In this document: piece after piece, positions 28,274-36,890 of the stretch | Layout of the letters: each line of letters starts with the position of its first letter | Numbering within the stretch: position 1 is the stretch's first letter | From: Cellvibrio sp. UBA7671 | GTDB taxonomy: Bacteria; Pseudomonadota; Gammaproteobacteria; Pseudomonadales; Cellvibrionaceae | Direction: 5' to 3' | DNA: 64,000 nt | Assembly: GCA_002483145.1 (NCBI GenBank) | Contig: DLHJ01000014.1 | Location: forward strand, 248,001-312,000 | The notes under the pieces: generated by a model | Told to the model about the DNA's origin: nothing | The model's database searches: none | Seen by the model: only the letters and a program-made list of their open reading frames with translations | Program-made: the position numbers and the translations under genes

Positions 28274-28519
28274 ATGAACAACATCTACGATCCCAGCGCG
28301 CCCAAAAAACCCACAAATGTGAGTATTAACAGTGAGTTATTGCGCAAAGCTAAAGAGTTTGAGATCAATTTATCCGCTACGCTCGAGCAGGCGCTAGTGG
28401 AGAAAGTGAAGCAGCGCCAACAGGAGCTTTGGTTATCCGCCAATAAAAGCGCCATCGATGAGTACAACCAATACACCGAACAAAACAGCAATCCCAATGA
28501 TCCACAGCGGGGTTTCTGA
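28274..28519 (+). CDS. ccdA: CcdA-family antitoxin
   Basis: An 81-residue protein of the CcdA type. A ribbon-helix-helix N-terminus (KPTNVSINSELLRKAKEFEINLSATLEQAL) binds the operator just upstream. The C-terminal tail (WLSANKSAIDEYNQYTEQN) should wrap the toxin and neutralise it. The stop codon overlaps the ccdB start by one base (TGATG). The gene points against all its neighbours, between flhB and flhA. Confidence 0.88.
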   Translation: MNNIYDPSAPKKPTNVSINSELLRKAKEFEINLSATLEQALVEKVKQRQQELWLSANKSAIDEYNQYTEQNSNPNDPQRGF

Positions 28520-28833
28520 TGAGCCAATTCCGCGCTTACAAAAACCACAATCTGGAAAACCACCACGTCCCTTATTTGCTGGATGTGCAAAATGACCTAC
28601 TTGCAGGCTTGGATACACGCATGGTGATCCCACTCATCCGCGAGTCCAGCTTTAAGGGCAGCGGCATTACCACCCTAACCCCCAAGCTCACCATCAACGG
28701 TGAAACGCTGTTGCTGTTAACACCGCAAATGGCGGGTATCAGCAAACATCTGCTAACTGAAGAGGTAGGCAACCTGGGGAATTTTCGCTACGAAATTTTG
28801 GCGGCAATCAATTTATTGATAGAAGGGTTCTAA
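28519..28833 (+). CDS. ccdB: CcdB-family gyrase-poisoning toxin
   Basis: A 104-residue protein that matches CcdB along its length: FRAYKN at the start, YLLDVQNDLLAGLDTRMVIPL in the middle, PKLTINGETLLLLTPQMAGI, then EEVGNL and a NLLIEGF end comparable to the NLMFWGI of F-plasmid CcdB, whose last residues contact GyrA. CcdB traps gyrase on cut DNA; the cell's own gyrA is at 5068-7734. The stop lies two bases from the end of flhB, which runs the other way. Nothing in sequence shows damage, so it is probably intact. Confidence 0.9.
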   Translation: MSQFRAYKNHNLENHHVPYLLDVQNDLLAGLDTRMVIPLIRESSFKGSGITTLTPKLTINGETLLLLTPQMAGISKHLLTEEVGNLGNFRYEILAAINLLIEGF

Positions 28834-28835
28834 GT

Positions 28836-29990
28836 TTAATCCAACTTACCTGTAGCGTCGTACCGCAAGTCACGCGGTACATTGATATTGCGTGGATATG
28901 CAGGTTTCTCACCTTTTCCTTTACGGAAATTGCGCAGTTGAAACACATAAGCCAATATTTGCGCGACCGCAAGGTACAACCCGGATGGAATTTCCTGATC
29001 TACTTCTGTGGTGTAAAAAATCGCACGCGCGAGCACAGGTGATTGGATAATTTCGATTTTGTGGGCGTTGGCAATTTCACGGATTTTTAATGCGGTGTGA
29101 TCACCACCTTTGGCAATCATAATCGGCGTATCCATATTTTCCGGATCGTATTTCAGGGCCACCGAAAAGTGTTCCGGGTTGGTGATGACGACATCGGCTT
29201 GGGGGACATTAGACATCATGCGGCGCTGCGCCATTTCCCGTTGCAACTGACGAATACGGCCTTTTACTTCCGGCTTACCATCCGTATCTTTGGATTCATC
29301 TTTTTGATCCTGCCGCGACATTTTTAATTTTTTATTGTATTCGTAAATTTGCAGAGGAACATCAATCGCAGCAATTAAAATCGTAGTCGCAGAAAGTGCG
29401 ATAGTGGCAAAAATGGAGATTTCCAGGGAATGGATAATCGCGTTGCCAACGCTTTCATCCACCAAGCGAAACATATCCTGCGCGTAAAATTTTAACAGCC
29501 AAATAGTCGCACCTAAAATAATCAGTACTTTGCCCAGGGCTTTTAATAATTCAATCAGGGATTTAACTGAAAACATGCGTTTAATCCCCGCCAGCGGATC
29601 CATACGACTCAGCTTTGGCTCCATGGCTTTACCGCTGAAGTTCCAACCACCTAAAGCAATCGGGCCGACAATCGAGGCGATTAATAAAATCGCCATCAGT
29701 GGCGCAATACTAAAAAGGCCGTCATAAATGGCGCTAGCCAAATGGGCAATCATGGCATTGGGGTCATAAATCGTTGCGCGGTTGAGGACAAAATTGTCGC
29801 GTGTAAGGCCAATCAATTTTGCGCCCATAAATTCAGCAAAGAAATAAATACCCAGCGCCGCCAACATTAAAACCGCTGTAGTCGTGAGATCTCTGGAGCG
29901 GGGAATCTGGCCTTCTTCGCGCGCTTTTTCAATTTTGCGCGAACTGGCCTCTTCCGTTTTTTCCTGACTGCTGTCGTCTTCTTCAGCCAT
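28836..29990 (-). CDS. flhB: Flagellar export apparatus protein FlhB
   Basis: The substrate-specificity switch of flagellar export (384 residues): four membrane helices, then a cytosolic domain that cleaves itself between Asn and Pro. The cleavage motif here is NPEH (271-274) in place of the NPTH of Salmonella; Asn-Pro is kept, so cleavage is still expected. The N-terminus DDSSQEKTEEASSRKIEKAREEGQIPRSRDL is typical. It is 9 bases after fliR. Confidence 0.96.
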   Translation of the reverse strand: MAEEDDSSQEKTEEASSRKIEKAREEGQIPRSRDLTTTAVLMLAALGIYFFAEFMGAKLIGLTRDNFVLNRATIYDPNAMIAHLASAIYDGLFSIAPLMAILLIASIVGPIALGGWNFSGKAMEPKLSRMDPLAGIKRMFSVKSLIELLKALGKVLIILGATIWLLKFYAQDMFRLVDESVGNAIIHSLEISIFATIALSATTILIAAIDVPLQIYEYNKKLKMSRQDQKDESKDTDGKPEVKGRIRQLQREMAQRRMMSNVPQADVVITNPEHFSVALKYDPENMDTPIMIAKGGDHTALKIREIANAHKIEIIQSPVLARAIFYTTEVDQEIPSGLYLAVAQILAYVFQLRNFRKGKGEKPAYPRNINVPRDLRYDATGKLD

Positions 29991-29999
29991 GACTACACC

Positions 30000-30785
30000 T
30001 TATGGGGTCAATGCCAAAGTACGCAGCACACCTATACCCTCTTCCATAATTTCAAAATACACTGGTAAGAAGTTGGCAAGCGTGAACCACATGAGGATAA
30101 AACCAAATATCAGGGTGATGGGGAAACCTACCGTGAATACGTTCATTTGCGGTGCTGAACGGCTCATTACTCCAAACGACATATTCACAATCATTAATGA
30201 CGTGAACAGCGGCAAAGTAATTAATAAGGCCGCACTAAATAACCAGGAACCCAAATCTACAATCGTCATAAAATGGGCGCTATTCATGCCTGCCCCACCA
30301 ATCGGAAAGGTGGTAAAACTGTCGATCATTAATTGCAACACTACCAAGTGACCATTACTGGCCAAAAATAATAAGGTGGACACTAATAAATAAAATTGCG
30401 ATAAAATAGTCACACTTACACCGCTGGATGGATCATTCATCGCAGCAAATCCCAAGCCCATTTTCATTGCGATAAACTGCCCCGCCAATACAAACACATG
30501 CAGCACTACCTGCATGGCAAAGCCTAAAGCCAGACCAATCAGCACTTCTTGAATGATCATCATAAAACCTTGCGCCGACACAAACGAAACCACAGGCGCA
30601 GGCGGCAATACCGGAGCGATCATGATGGAGGTAAACAGGGTGAGGATAATACGCACACGGGCCGGTACAGTACGCGCACCAATGACCGGCACGGCAAAAT
30701 AAAAAGCGCTGATACGCAACAACGGCCAGAGGTACTGGCCGATAAATTGCGATAGCTGCTCTTCACTTATGATTAATTCTTGCAT
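30000..30785 (-). CDS. fliR: Flagellar export apparatus protein FliR
   Basis: A 261-residue membrane protein of the type III export gate (FliPQR helical assembly). It is almost wholly hydrophobic with about six helices. Typical blocks are SEEQLSQFIGQYLWPLLRISAF, FYFAVPVIGARTVPARVRI and GMNSAHFMTIVDLGSWLFSAALLITLPLF. It follows fliQ by 29 bases. Confidence 0.95.
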   Translation of the reverse strand: MQELIISEEQLSQFIGQYLWPLLRISAFYFAVPVIGARTVPARVRIILTLFTSIMIAPVLPPAPVVSFVSAQGFMMIIQEVLIGLALGFAMQVVLHVFVLAGQFIAMKMGLGFAAMNDPSSGVSVTILSQFYLLVSTLLFLASNGHLVVLQLMIDSFTTFPIGGAGMNSAHFMTIVDLGSWLFSAALLITLPLFTSLMIVNMSFGVMSRSAPQMNVFTVGFPITLIFGFILMWFTLANFLPVYFEIMEEGIGVLRTLALTP

Positions 30786-30814
30786 TGCTCTGACCGACCC
30801 GATGAGGCCCCGTT

Positions 30815-31087
30815 TTACCCAATAAGAGAAGGTACGCTCGAAAATAATCGATTAAATAAATCCATAAACTTGGTTAACAACCAGGGACCCGCCATCATCA
30901 ATGTAATCAAAGTAACGATAAGACGCGGCAAAAAACTGAGGGTCTGCTCGTTAATTTGAGTCGCCGCTTGGAACATACTCACGATCAGCCCCACGATCAA
31001 ACCGGGGCCAATAATAACCAGCAGCATCAAGATCACCAGAAAAAATGCCTCTGCGAATAAATCCATTACTACTTCGGGAGTCATCAT
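30815..31087 (-). CDS. fliQ: Flagellar export apparatus protein FliQ
   Basis: A 90-residue protein with two membrane helices, a core part of the export gate. The stretch MTPEVVMDLFAEAFFLVILM and GLIVGLIVSMFQAATQINEQTLSFLPRL is diagnostic of FliQ. The first two codons are both ATG; either may be used. It is 13 bases after fliP. Confidence 0.95.
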   Translation of the reverse strand: MMTPEVVMDLFAEAFFLVILMLLVIIGPGLIVGLIVSMFQAATQINEQTLSFLPRLIVTLITLMMAGPWLLTKFMDLFNRLFSSVPSLIG

Positions 31088-31100
31088 AATAAAGCCTCCA

Positions 31101-31961
31101 TCATATGCCGTAGCTAGCGGCGAGCGTGCCTACAATCATCGCCCAGCCGTCGACGAGGACAAACAACATAATTTTAAACGGCAGGGAAATAATCAATGGC
31201 GAGAGCATCATCATACCCATGGCCATAAGCACACTGGATACCACAATATCGATTACCAAAAAGGGAATGAAAATAATAAAACCAATTTGGAATGCCGTTT
31301 TTAATTCACTGATAATGAATGCGGGCACCAAAATACTGAATGGTGTTTCCTCCGGTGTGGCTATCGGCGGATGCTTGGCGATGCCTACAAACAAAGCGAT
31401 ATCGGATTCGCGCGTCTGGGCAATCATAAACGCATGAAAAGGGGCAGCGGTTTTTGCCAGAGCTTCCTGCGCACCAATCTGCTGGTTAATGTAGGGCTGC
31501 AGCGCATCTTCATTCACCTTATTTAATACCGGCTGCATAATAAACAGGGTTAAAAATAACGCGAGACCAATCAAAATCTGGTTTGACGGCGACTGTTGCA
31601 AACCCAGTGCCTGACGCAAAATAGAAAACACAATAATAATGCGGGTAAAGGATGTCATCATCATTAATAGCGCCGGTAAAAACGTCAGCGCCGTCATAAT
31701 GGCGAGGATTTGCAGCGTGACCGTATATTCCTGCGTGCCATCCGGATTGGTTTTAACCGTTAACGCTGGCAACCCAGGAATGGCAGGCAGGCTACCCAGG
31801 TTAGAAGGAGTTGTTTGCGTCAATGGTAAATTATTTGCGGCCGTATCCACTACATTAGGGGTATTGGTCTGCGCAGAAACAACCCCCGCAAACACCAGGC
31901 ATAACAGTGCAAGCAAGATCCGCATAAATACCACTTTGGTATCAACAGCATTATTCAACAT
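31101..31961 (-). CDS. fliP: Flagellar export apparatus protein FliP
   Basis: A 286-residue export-gate membrane protein made with a cleaved signal peptide ([17 protein letters not shown]). Signatures are [47 protein letters not shown] and [32 protein letters not shown]. The ATG at 31961 has AGGA at good spacing; an inner ATG at 31925 would give the more usual short N-terminus. It follows fliO by 8 bases. Confidence 0.95.
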   Translation of the reverse strand: MLNNAVDTKVVFMRILLALLCLVFAGVVSAQTNTPNVVDTAANNLPLTQTTPSNLGSLPAIPGLPALTVKTNPDGTQEYTVTLQILAIMTALTFLPALLMMMTSFTRIIIVFSILRQALGLQQSPSNQILIGLALFLTLFIMQPVLNKVNEDALQPYINQQIGAQEALAKTAAPFHAFMIAQTRESDIALFVGIAKHPPIATPEETPFSILVPAFIISELKTAFQIGFIIFIPFLVIDIVVSSVLMAMGMMMLSPLIISLPFKIMLFVLVDGWAMIVGTLAASYGI

Positions 31962-31969
31962 GGTATTTC

Positions 31970-32485
31970 CTAGGGAGCAGAATTGTTTTTATTATTGGAA
32001 TCTTGCGCGGAGGTTAGCGATGACTTTTGCTGCAGGATCGCCATTAACTTACGGCTAAAGTCAGATGGATTTTCGGTTTTATCATCCACCACAATAGGCG
32101 TTTCAAATACATGCAGGGTATTAATATTAGTTGAAGTAATACCCAATAATAATTGCTGCCCACCCGCCTCAATCAGCACTATGCGTTCGCGCGTGCCCAA
32201 AGGCATAGCTGACAAAATTTTAATATGGGCGTTAGCTGAAAAAGTCCCTTGGCTAAAACGTTTTACGAACCAGGAAATCGCAAAAATTAAACCGATAATA
32301 CCCATCAACGCTAGCGTCACATTTACCAAGTGACGGCCACTGCCAATTTGCGCAGTGGGAACCGTAGCCTGTGCATAACTGAGCTCGGTGAAGAACACCA
32401 ACAACAATACCCAAAAACCTCGTCCTGCAACGGAGAGCCAGTTCCTCGATGAGAAGAGGATTGTTGTTAACAAGACGAGGGTCAT
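31970..32485 (-). CDS. fliO: Flagellar export accessory protein FliO
   Basis: A poorly conserved protein needed for stable FliP assembly. From the ATG at 32485 it has 171 residues with a signal-like N-terminal helix, one further membrane helix ([24 protein letters not shown]) and a cytosolic domain ([27 protein letters not shown]) typical of FliO. Its ribosome site AGGAA is well placed. An earlier in-frame start at 32536 would overlap fliN by 40 bases and is less likely. Confidence 0.92.
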   Translation of the reverse strand: MTLVLLTTILFSSRNWLSVAGRGFWVLLLVFFTELSYAQATVPTAQIGSGRHLVNVTLALMGIIGLIFAISWFVKRFSQGTFSANAHIKILSAMPLGTRERIVLIEAGGQQLLLGITSTNINTLHVFETPIVVDDKTENPSDFSRKLMAILQQKSSLTSAQDSNNKNNSAP

Positions 32486-32495
32486 TCTTTTATTC

Positions 32496-32900
32496 CTAAC
32501 GCAATTTTTTAATGCGTTCCGCAGGGCTAATAACATCGGTCATACGAATACCGAATTTTTCATTGACCACCACCACTTCACCGTGGGCGATCAATGTACC
32601 ATTGACCAATACATCCAACGGCTCGCCTGCAAGACGATCCAATTCAATTACCGAGCCTTGGTTAAGTTGCAATAAATTGCGAATCGTAATCGAAGTGCGC
32701 CCTACCTCCATGGAGATGGAAACTGGAATATCCAGAATCACATCCAAATCCGGGCTGCCCGGCGGTTGTTTAAGCACATCACTTTTTAATTCATCAAACG
32801 ACACTGTGCTGGCCATGGCTTCATCAACATCAGCCTGCTCTGCCATAGCGGCAGCCCAATCATCGGCCATTGAGTCTTGATCAACATCATCACTTGCCAT
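32496..32900 (-). CDS. fliN: Flagellar motor switch protein FliN
   Basis: A C-ring component (134 residues). The SpoA domain is clear (LDVILDIPVSISMEVGRTSITIRNLLQL, GSVIELDRLAGEPLDVLVNGTLIAHGEVVVVNEKFGIRMTDVIS). The N-terminus DDWAAAMAEQ is the segment that in enteric FliN helps bind CheY. The ATG at 32900 lies inside the end of fliM (11-base overlap) with a GGTGG ribosome site; a GTG at 32909 is also in frame. Confidence 0.96.
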   Translation of the reverse strand: MASDDVDQDSMADDWAAAMAEQADVDEAMASTVSFDELKSDVLKQPPGSPDLDVILDIPVSISMEVGRTSITIRNLLQLNQGSVIELDRLAGEPLDVLVNGTLIAHGEVVVVNEKFGIRMTDVISPAERIKKLR

Positions 32901-33960
32901 TTTTTCCACCTTTAGTTGCAGTCACGCGTTCATCTTTAGCGTTAGTTGTTTCATCCGTTTTTGTACTATCGCCTTTAGTACCGGTTATATTGTAAGCACT
33001 GCGACGGTCAATAAATTCGCGAATTTTCAAACTGAGAAAACCATTGGTTTGACCTAACTGGGTCCTGAACATGGGAACACCATTGGCGGTCAACACATGG
33101 TAATCCGGGAATTCAATGGGAATAATATCGCCCGCTTTTAAATCAACAATATCGCGTAGGGTAATGTCGCGCCGCACAATATCGCATTCCAAATCCACAC
33201 TTGCCGAAAGCACATCCTCGCGCAAGGCCTTTTCCCAACGCTCATCGTGCTCGTCGCTATCACTTTGTAAACCAGCGTCGAGCACTTCACGAATCGGCTC
33301 AATCATTGAATAGGGAACGGTGATATGCATTTCACCACCGCCGCCGTCCAATTCAATATGGAATGTACTCACCACTACAACTTCACTGGGGCTCACAATG
33401 TTGGCAAGCGAGGGATTAACTTCTGAATGGACATATTCAAAATTGATGGGGAAAACCGCTTTCCAGGCCTCGGTTAAATCGATAAATGCCTGATTTAATA
33501 CCATCTGCACAACGCGCAATTCAGTCGGGGTAAATTCGCGGCCTTCAATTTTTGCGTGGCGGCCATCGCCCCCAAAAAAGTTATCCACTAATTTAAAAAC
33601 CAACCGCGCATCGAGAATAATTAATGCCGTACCACGCAAAGGTCGAAACTTCACCATATTCAAACTGGTAGGCACGTAAAGCGTATGAACATACTCGCCA
33701 AATTTTTGGATTTGCACACCACCAACAGAAACATCGGCAGTTCTACGCAATAAGTTAAACATACTGATGCGGGTGTAGCGGGCAAAACGTTCATTGATCA
33801 TTTCGAGCGTGGGCATGCGCCCACGCACAATACGATCCTGGCTGGTGAGGTCATAGTTTCTTACCGTGCCGGGTTCAGCATCGCCCTCGGTATCTATGTC
33901 ACCGTCATCAACGCCATGGAGGAGCGCGTCAATTTCGTCTTGCGAGAGTAAATCTTGCAC
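32890..33960 (-). CDS. fliM: Flagellar motor switch protein FliM
   Basis: The CheY-P receptor of the motor (356 residues). The N-terminal CheY-binding peptide is LLSQDEIDALLHG, followed by the CheC-like middle domain (FARYTRISMFNLLRRTADVSV) and a C-terminal SpoA domain that pairs with FliN. The DEIDALLHG peptide strongly resembles the repeats in this cluster's CheA. It starts 10 bases after fliL. Confidence 0.97.
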   Translation of the reverse strand: MQDLLSQDEIDALLHGVDDGDIDTEGDAEPGTVRNYDLTSQDRIVRGRMPTLEMINERFARYTRISMFNLLRRTADVSVGGVQIQKFGEYVHTLYVPTSLNMVKFRPLRGTALIILDARLVFKLVDNFFGGDGRHAKIEGREFTPTELRVVQMVLNQAFIDLTEAWKAVFPINFEYVHSEVNPSLANIVSPSEVVVVSTFHIELDGGGGEMHITVPYSMIEPIREVLDAGLQSDSDEHDERWEKALREDVLSASVDLECDIVRRDITLRDIVDLKAGDIIPIEFPDYHVLTANGVPMFRTQLGQTNGFLSLKIREFIDRRSAYNITGTKGDSTKTDETTNAKDERVTATKGGKNGK

Positions 33961-33970
33961 AGCGGTTTCC

Positions 33971-34540
33971 TTATTGCATTACAAAGTTGGTAAACAACAC
34001 TTGTTCGACATTCGAGGGGGAAACCTCCTCGCTTTTGCCACTGGTAACCAGTGCCTCTTGTTCTTTTTGCAATTGGCTACGAATAATTTCCAGCGCTTCT
34101 TTCCGTAAAATTTCTTTCCCTTCGTTGGTCTGTAACTCTTCAAAGTTTTTGGCACTTAATAGCATGACCAAACCGTTGCGAATTGCCGGCATATGTAACT
34201 TTAATAGCTCCTCCAGCAAAGGATCGCGATACAACAAGGTAATTGCCGCCTGTAGATAACGCTGGCGGCCATTCACATTGAAATTAATCGTAAAGTTAGG
34301 GGTCATTTCATAATAGAGCGCTGGCGCTAAAGTCGATTCTGCCTGCTCTTCTTCTGCAACCTCACCCTCGGGTGGTGCTGGTGCTAAAAATTTTAACGCC
34401 ACAATAGTACCGCCGATGGAAATTGCGATCAGCGCCACCGCCAGACCAATGATTAACAACAATTTCTTTTTTTTCTTTTTTGCATCTGCAGCTGCATCAG
34501 CGTTGCCTGCATCAGTTTTTGCTTTGGGGGCTGCCGCCAT
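33971..34540 (-). CDS. fliL: Flagellar basal-body-associated protein FliL
   Basis: A 189-residue inner-membrane protein that rings and supports the stators. A lysine-rich cytosolic start (KKKKKK before LLLIIGLAVALIAISIGGTIVAL) leads into one membrane helix and a periplasmic domain (YYEMTPNFTINFNVNGRQRYLQAAITLLYRD). The lysine run is coded by a long A/G tract. It is the first gene of fliLMNOPQR-flhB, 28 nt from the predicted sigma-54 start. Confidence 0.95.
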   Translation of the reverse strand: MAAAPKAKTDAGNADAAADAKKKKKKLLLIIGLAVALIAISIGGTIVALKFLAPAPPEGEVAEEEQAESTLAPALYYEMTPNFTINFNVNGRQRYLQAAITLLYRDPLLEELLKLHMPAIRNGLVMLLSAKNFEELQTNEGKEILRKEALEIIRSQLQKEQEALVTSGKSEEVSPSNVEQVLFTNFVMQ

Positions 34541-34578
34541 GTCAAAACTCCGTCACTTTCAAAGTCTAAGAGGGTTTG

Positions 34579-34595
34579 AGCAATACCTATGCCAG
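34579..34595 (-). promoter_or_regulatory. Sigma-54 promoter of fliLMNOPQR-flhB
   Basis: The minus strand reads CTGGCAT-AGGTA-TTGCT, a close match to the -24/-12 consensus with correct GG-GC spacing. The predicted start near 34568 is 28 bases before fliL. Confidence 0.8.
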
Positions 34596-34699
34596 TATCG
34601 CCTTTGAAAGCTTAGCAGCGGATAGAGGGTTTGCGAGGGCAAGCGTGAGAAAGGTGTTTAGAATGAAGAAAAAAATCTGATGCAAAACAAAGGTGTAGA

Positions 34700-34724
34700 G
34701 AACCTGATCAATCTGATCAGGTTC
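34700..34724 (-). terminator. Hairpin after fliK, probable terminator
   Basis: A perfect 11-bp stem (GAACCTGATCA / TGATCAGGTTC, loop ATC) lies about 45 bases past fliK. There is no clean T run after it on either strand, so it may act as a Rho-dependent or mRNA-stabilising end. Confidence 0.5.
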
Positions 34725-34767
34725 CCGGCAAAAAAGCTTAGCTTAATTAATGAGGAACAGATTAAAT

Positions 34768-36321
34768 CTATGCGTAATGATCAACCAGACGCATTGAAAC
34801 AGCTTGGGTGATGGCCACCGGCGCCAACTCCTCTTCATCCAACCCGGCATTACCTGAATTTTTAGTTGACTCCTCCTTTTCTCGCTCGTGTTGGGCAAAG
34901 GATTTGTCGGATACATCCACATTCACCAGATTTAATCCCTGCTCGGAGAACATTTCGCGCAGGCGATTCAATTGCTGATCCAGAGCTTCGCGCACCGCTG
35001 GATGTGGGCTGGTGAAAGTAACGCTGGCTTGGTCCTGATTAACGCTCACCCTGACTTGCATAGGGCCCAGCTCGGGCGGATCGAGGCGTATTTCAGCAGA
35101 GCTCACATTTTGTGCTGCAAGCCATAGGACTTTATCGCCCACTGCTTGACTCCATTGGGGCGTACCGACTGTTACTGGAACTCCCGTTTGAACAACAAAC
35201 GCGCGCGCAGCAGGTGATTGTGCATCAGCTAATCGTGTCAATGTTTCAACTGCCGCGCTCACCGCTGCGGGTTTTGCCAAATCAGCGGCGGGAGCTGCTT
35301 TATCGAGCGTCGCTGCAGTCATGGTGGTTTCGGCCAATTTATTCAGCGCAGCTTTGGAGTTAAGCAGCAGAAAATCCGGGTTTTCTCCGGATTCAGTAGC
35401 GGAGCTATCGCCGGTCAATACATCGATTTCACCCTCCGCACCATCCAAGTCCAGTTCACTCACCAAGTTTGACGAGGTTCCTCCCACAGCTAGCAGAGCG
35501 GCAGGCTGTGCATCTACAGCAGCACTTGTGATGGTGGGTCCAGCAACTTGACCCGGTGTAACCTGGGGAGTTACGGCTAAGGGTGGTTGATTATTGACTG
35601 ATGTGCCTAATGCTAGCCCTGGCAATATGGAAGCTTCCGGCGCTACAGGCATAACAGATGGTTGTATTGCCAACACGCCTTGATCAAGCACAGAGTTATC
35701 TGATGATAAATCGATATCGCCATCATTTAGCGATTCATCTGCAAGCAACGGCTGCGGGTTCGCGGCATTGAACAAATTTTCAGGCGACGCCAACATCTCA
35801 TCAACCTTGCCCTCGCCTGATGAGCCGTGAGTAATCAACAAAAAATTATCGAGCGCAACAGGCACTTCATCGGCCGATTGATCCTGCCCCTCACCGGTGT
35901 GAGTAGTTCCTGCCTGTGTTTGCGGTTGGCCGTCGGCAGATTGCTCTTCAGTTTGATTATCCATCACAGGTTCATCCACACTTGTATCGCGAACTACCGT
36001 CTCTGATTTCTCTACCGGTTTACTAGCAACATCTTGCGCATGGTCGCGCGCTTTAGACGGTGTATCCGTCTTGCGTGTTTCTTGCACTGAATTGCGCTGG
36101 GCTGCAGGTTTTGAGGCTTCGCGCGCAGCCGCAGGCTCAGCGGGCGGATTTTCTTTGCGCGCAACCGGTTTGCGGGCGGCAACCTCTGGCCGCACTTGCT
36201 CAAGTGCCTGCTGGAATTTTTCAGTCGATTCGGCACGCGCTTTGGCGGCAGATGCTTTAGTCACCACCGGGTTTGCATTGGTTATGCCCAATAAACTATT
36301 TAAAAGATTGCCATTGTTCAT
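34768..36321 (-). CDS. fliK: Flagellar hook-length control protein FliK
   Basis: The exported ruler that sets hook length and triggers the FlhB switch (517 residues from the ATG at 36321, which has AGGAG 7 bases upstream; an earlier start at 36375 is in frame). The first 350 residues are low-complexity, rich in Ala, Glu, Gln and Pro. The conserved C-terminal domain includes ELGPMQVRVSVNQDQASVTFTS and HPAVREALDQQLNRLREMFSEQGL. It is alone between the Hpt gene and fliL, with its own consensus sigma-54 promoter. Confidence 0.93.
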   Translation of the reverse strand: MNNGNLLNSLLGITNANPVVTKASAAKARAESTEKFQQALEQVRPEVAARKPVARKENPPAEPAAAREASKPAAQRNSVQETRKTDTPSKARDHAQDVASKPVEKSETVVRDTSVDEPVMDNQTEEQSADGQPQTQAGTTHTGEGQDQSADEVPVALDNFLLITHGSSGEGKVDEMLASPENLFNAANPQPLLADESLNDGDIDLSSDNSVLDQGVLAIQPSVMPVAPEASILPGLALGTSVNNQPPLAVTPQVTPGQVAGPTITSAAVDAQPAALLAVGGTSSNLVSELDLDGAEGEIDVLTGDSSATESGENPDFLLLNSKAALNKLAETTMTAATLDKAAPAADLAKPAAVSAAVETLTRLADAQSPAARAFVVQTGVPVTVGTPQWSQAVGDKVLWLAAQNVSSAEIRLDPPELGPMQVRVSVNQDQASVTFTSPHPAVREALDQQLNRLREMFSEQGLNLVNVDVSDKSFAQHEREKEESTKNSGNAGLDEEELAPVAITQAVSMRLVDHYA

Positions 36322-36394
36322 CTGCTGCTCCTGCTCTTGATCACGGCAAGGGTTTGCCGCTCGATCAGCCAACAATTCGGTTCAGTAGATACTT

Positions 36395-36411
36395 TGCAAA
36401 GCAGGTGCCAA
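36395..36411 (-). promoter_or_regulatory. Consensus sigma-54 promoter of fliK
   Basis: The minus strand reads TTGGCAC-CTGCT-TTGCA, a perfect match to TTGGCAC-N5-TTGCA. The predicted start is near 36384, about 63 bases before fliK. Confidence 0.88.
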
Positions 36412-36502
36412 TTCGCGGTGACAGCCCCACCCCGGGTCGGGATAGTTGCCGATGAATAAGGCAGGATGAGGAAAGGTGAAATGGGTAAGAATAAATCGCT
36501 AA

Positions 36503-36835
36503 TCAGGGCAGAGAACGCAACAGAACCATAACTTGGGCAAACTCTCTTTCGATGGAATCGAGGTCAACGTCCAAGGCTTCCAGTCGCTTTTCCAAGGCCT
36601 TTTTTTCCAATGCAGCACACAATGACGACAAATGTGGAGCGCCAATGTTGCTGCTACTCCCCTTAAAGCTATGGGCTGCACGGCGGATCAAATCGGCATC
36701 GGTACCCTGGATAACCTCGCGTAAGGTGCTGATACGGTCGGTGGAATCTTGTACAAAGGTATCTATCAGCAACGCAAAATCATCCTCCATGACTTGCTTG
36801 AGCGTATTTAAGGTGTCGTAGTCCAGATGTTCCAT
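36503..36835 (-). CDS. Histidine phosphotransfer (Hpt) protein, HptB-like
   Basis: A 110-residue single-domain Hpt protein with phospho-His55 in RRAAHSFKGSSSNIGA. It is the last gene after the regulator-phosphatase gene, from which it is 55 bases away. In Pseudomonas, HptB passes phosphate to HsbR, a regulator with a PP2C-type phosphatase, which acts on the anti-sigma antagonist HsbA; those three genes have the same order as here. A start at 36850 is also possible. Confidence 0.85.
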   Translation of the reverse strand: MEHLDYDTLNTLKQVMEDDFALLIDTFVQDSTDRISTLREVIQGTDADLIRRAAHSFKGSSSNIGAPHLSSLCAALEKKALEKRLEALDVDLDSIEREFAQVMVLLRSLP

Positions 36836-36890
36836 TGGGCTGCATCTCATTCGTATGGGGGAATGCTCAGGGTTAATTCATCAACATGAA

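Noticed and set aside
34441-34500. Poly-A/G tract in fliL as a phase-variable site
   Set aside because: The tract mixes AAA and AAG codons and encodes a lysine run normal at the start of a membrane helix; it is not a pure homopolymer long enough to suggest slippage.
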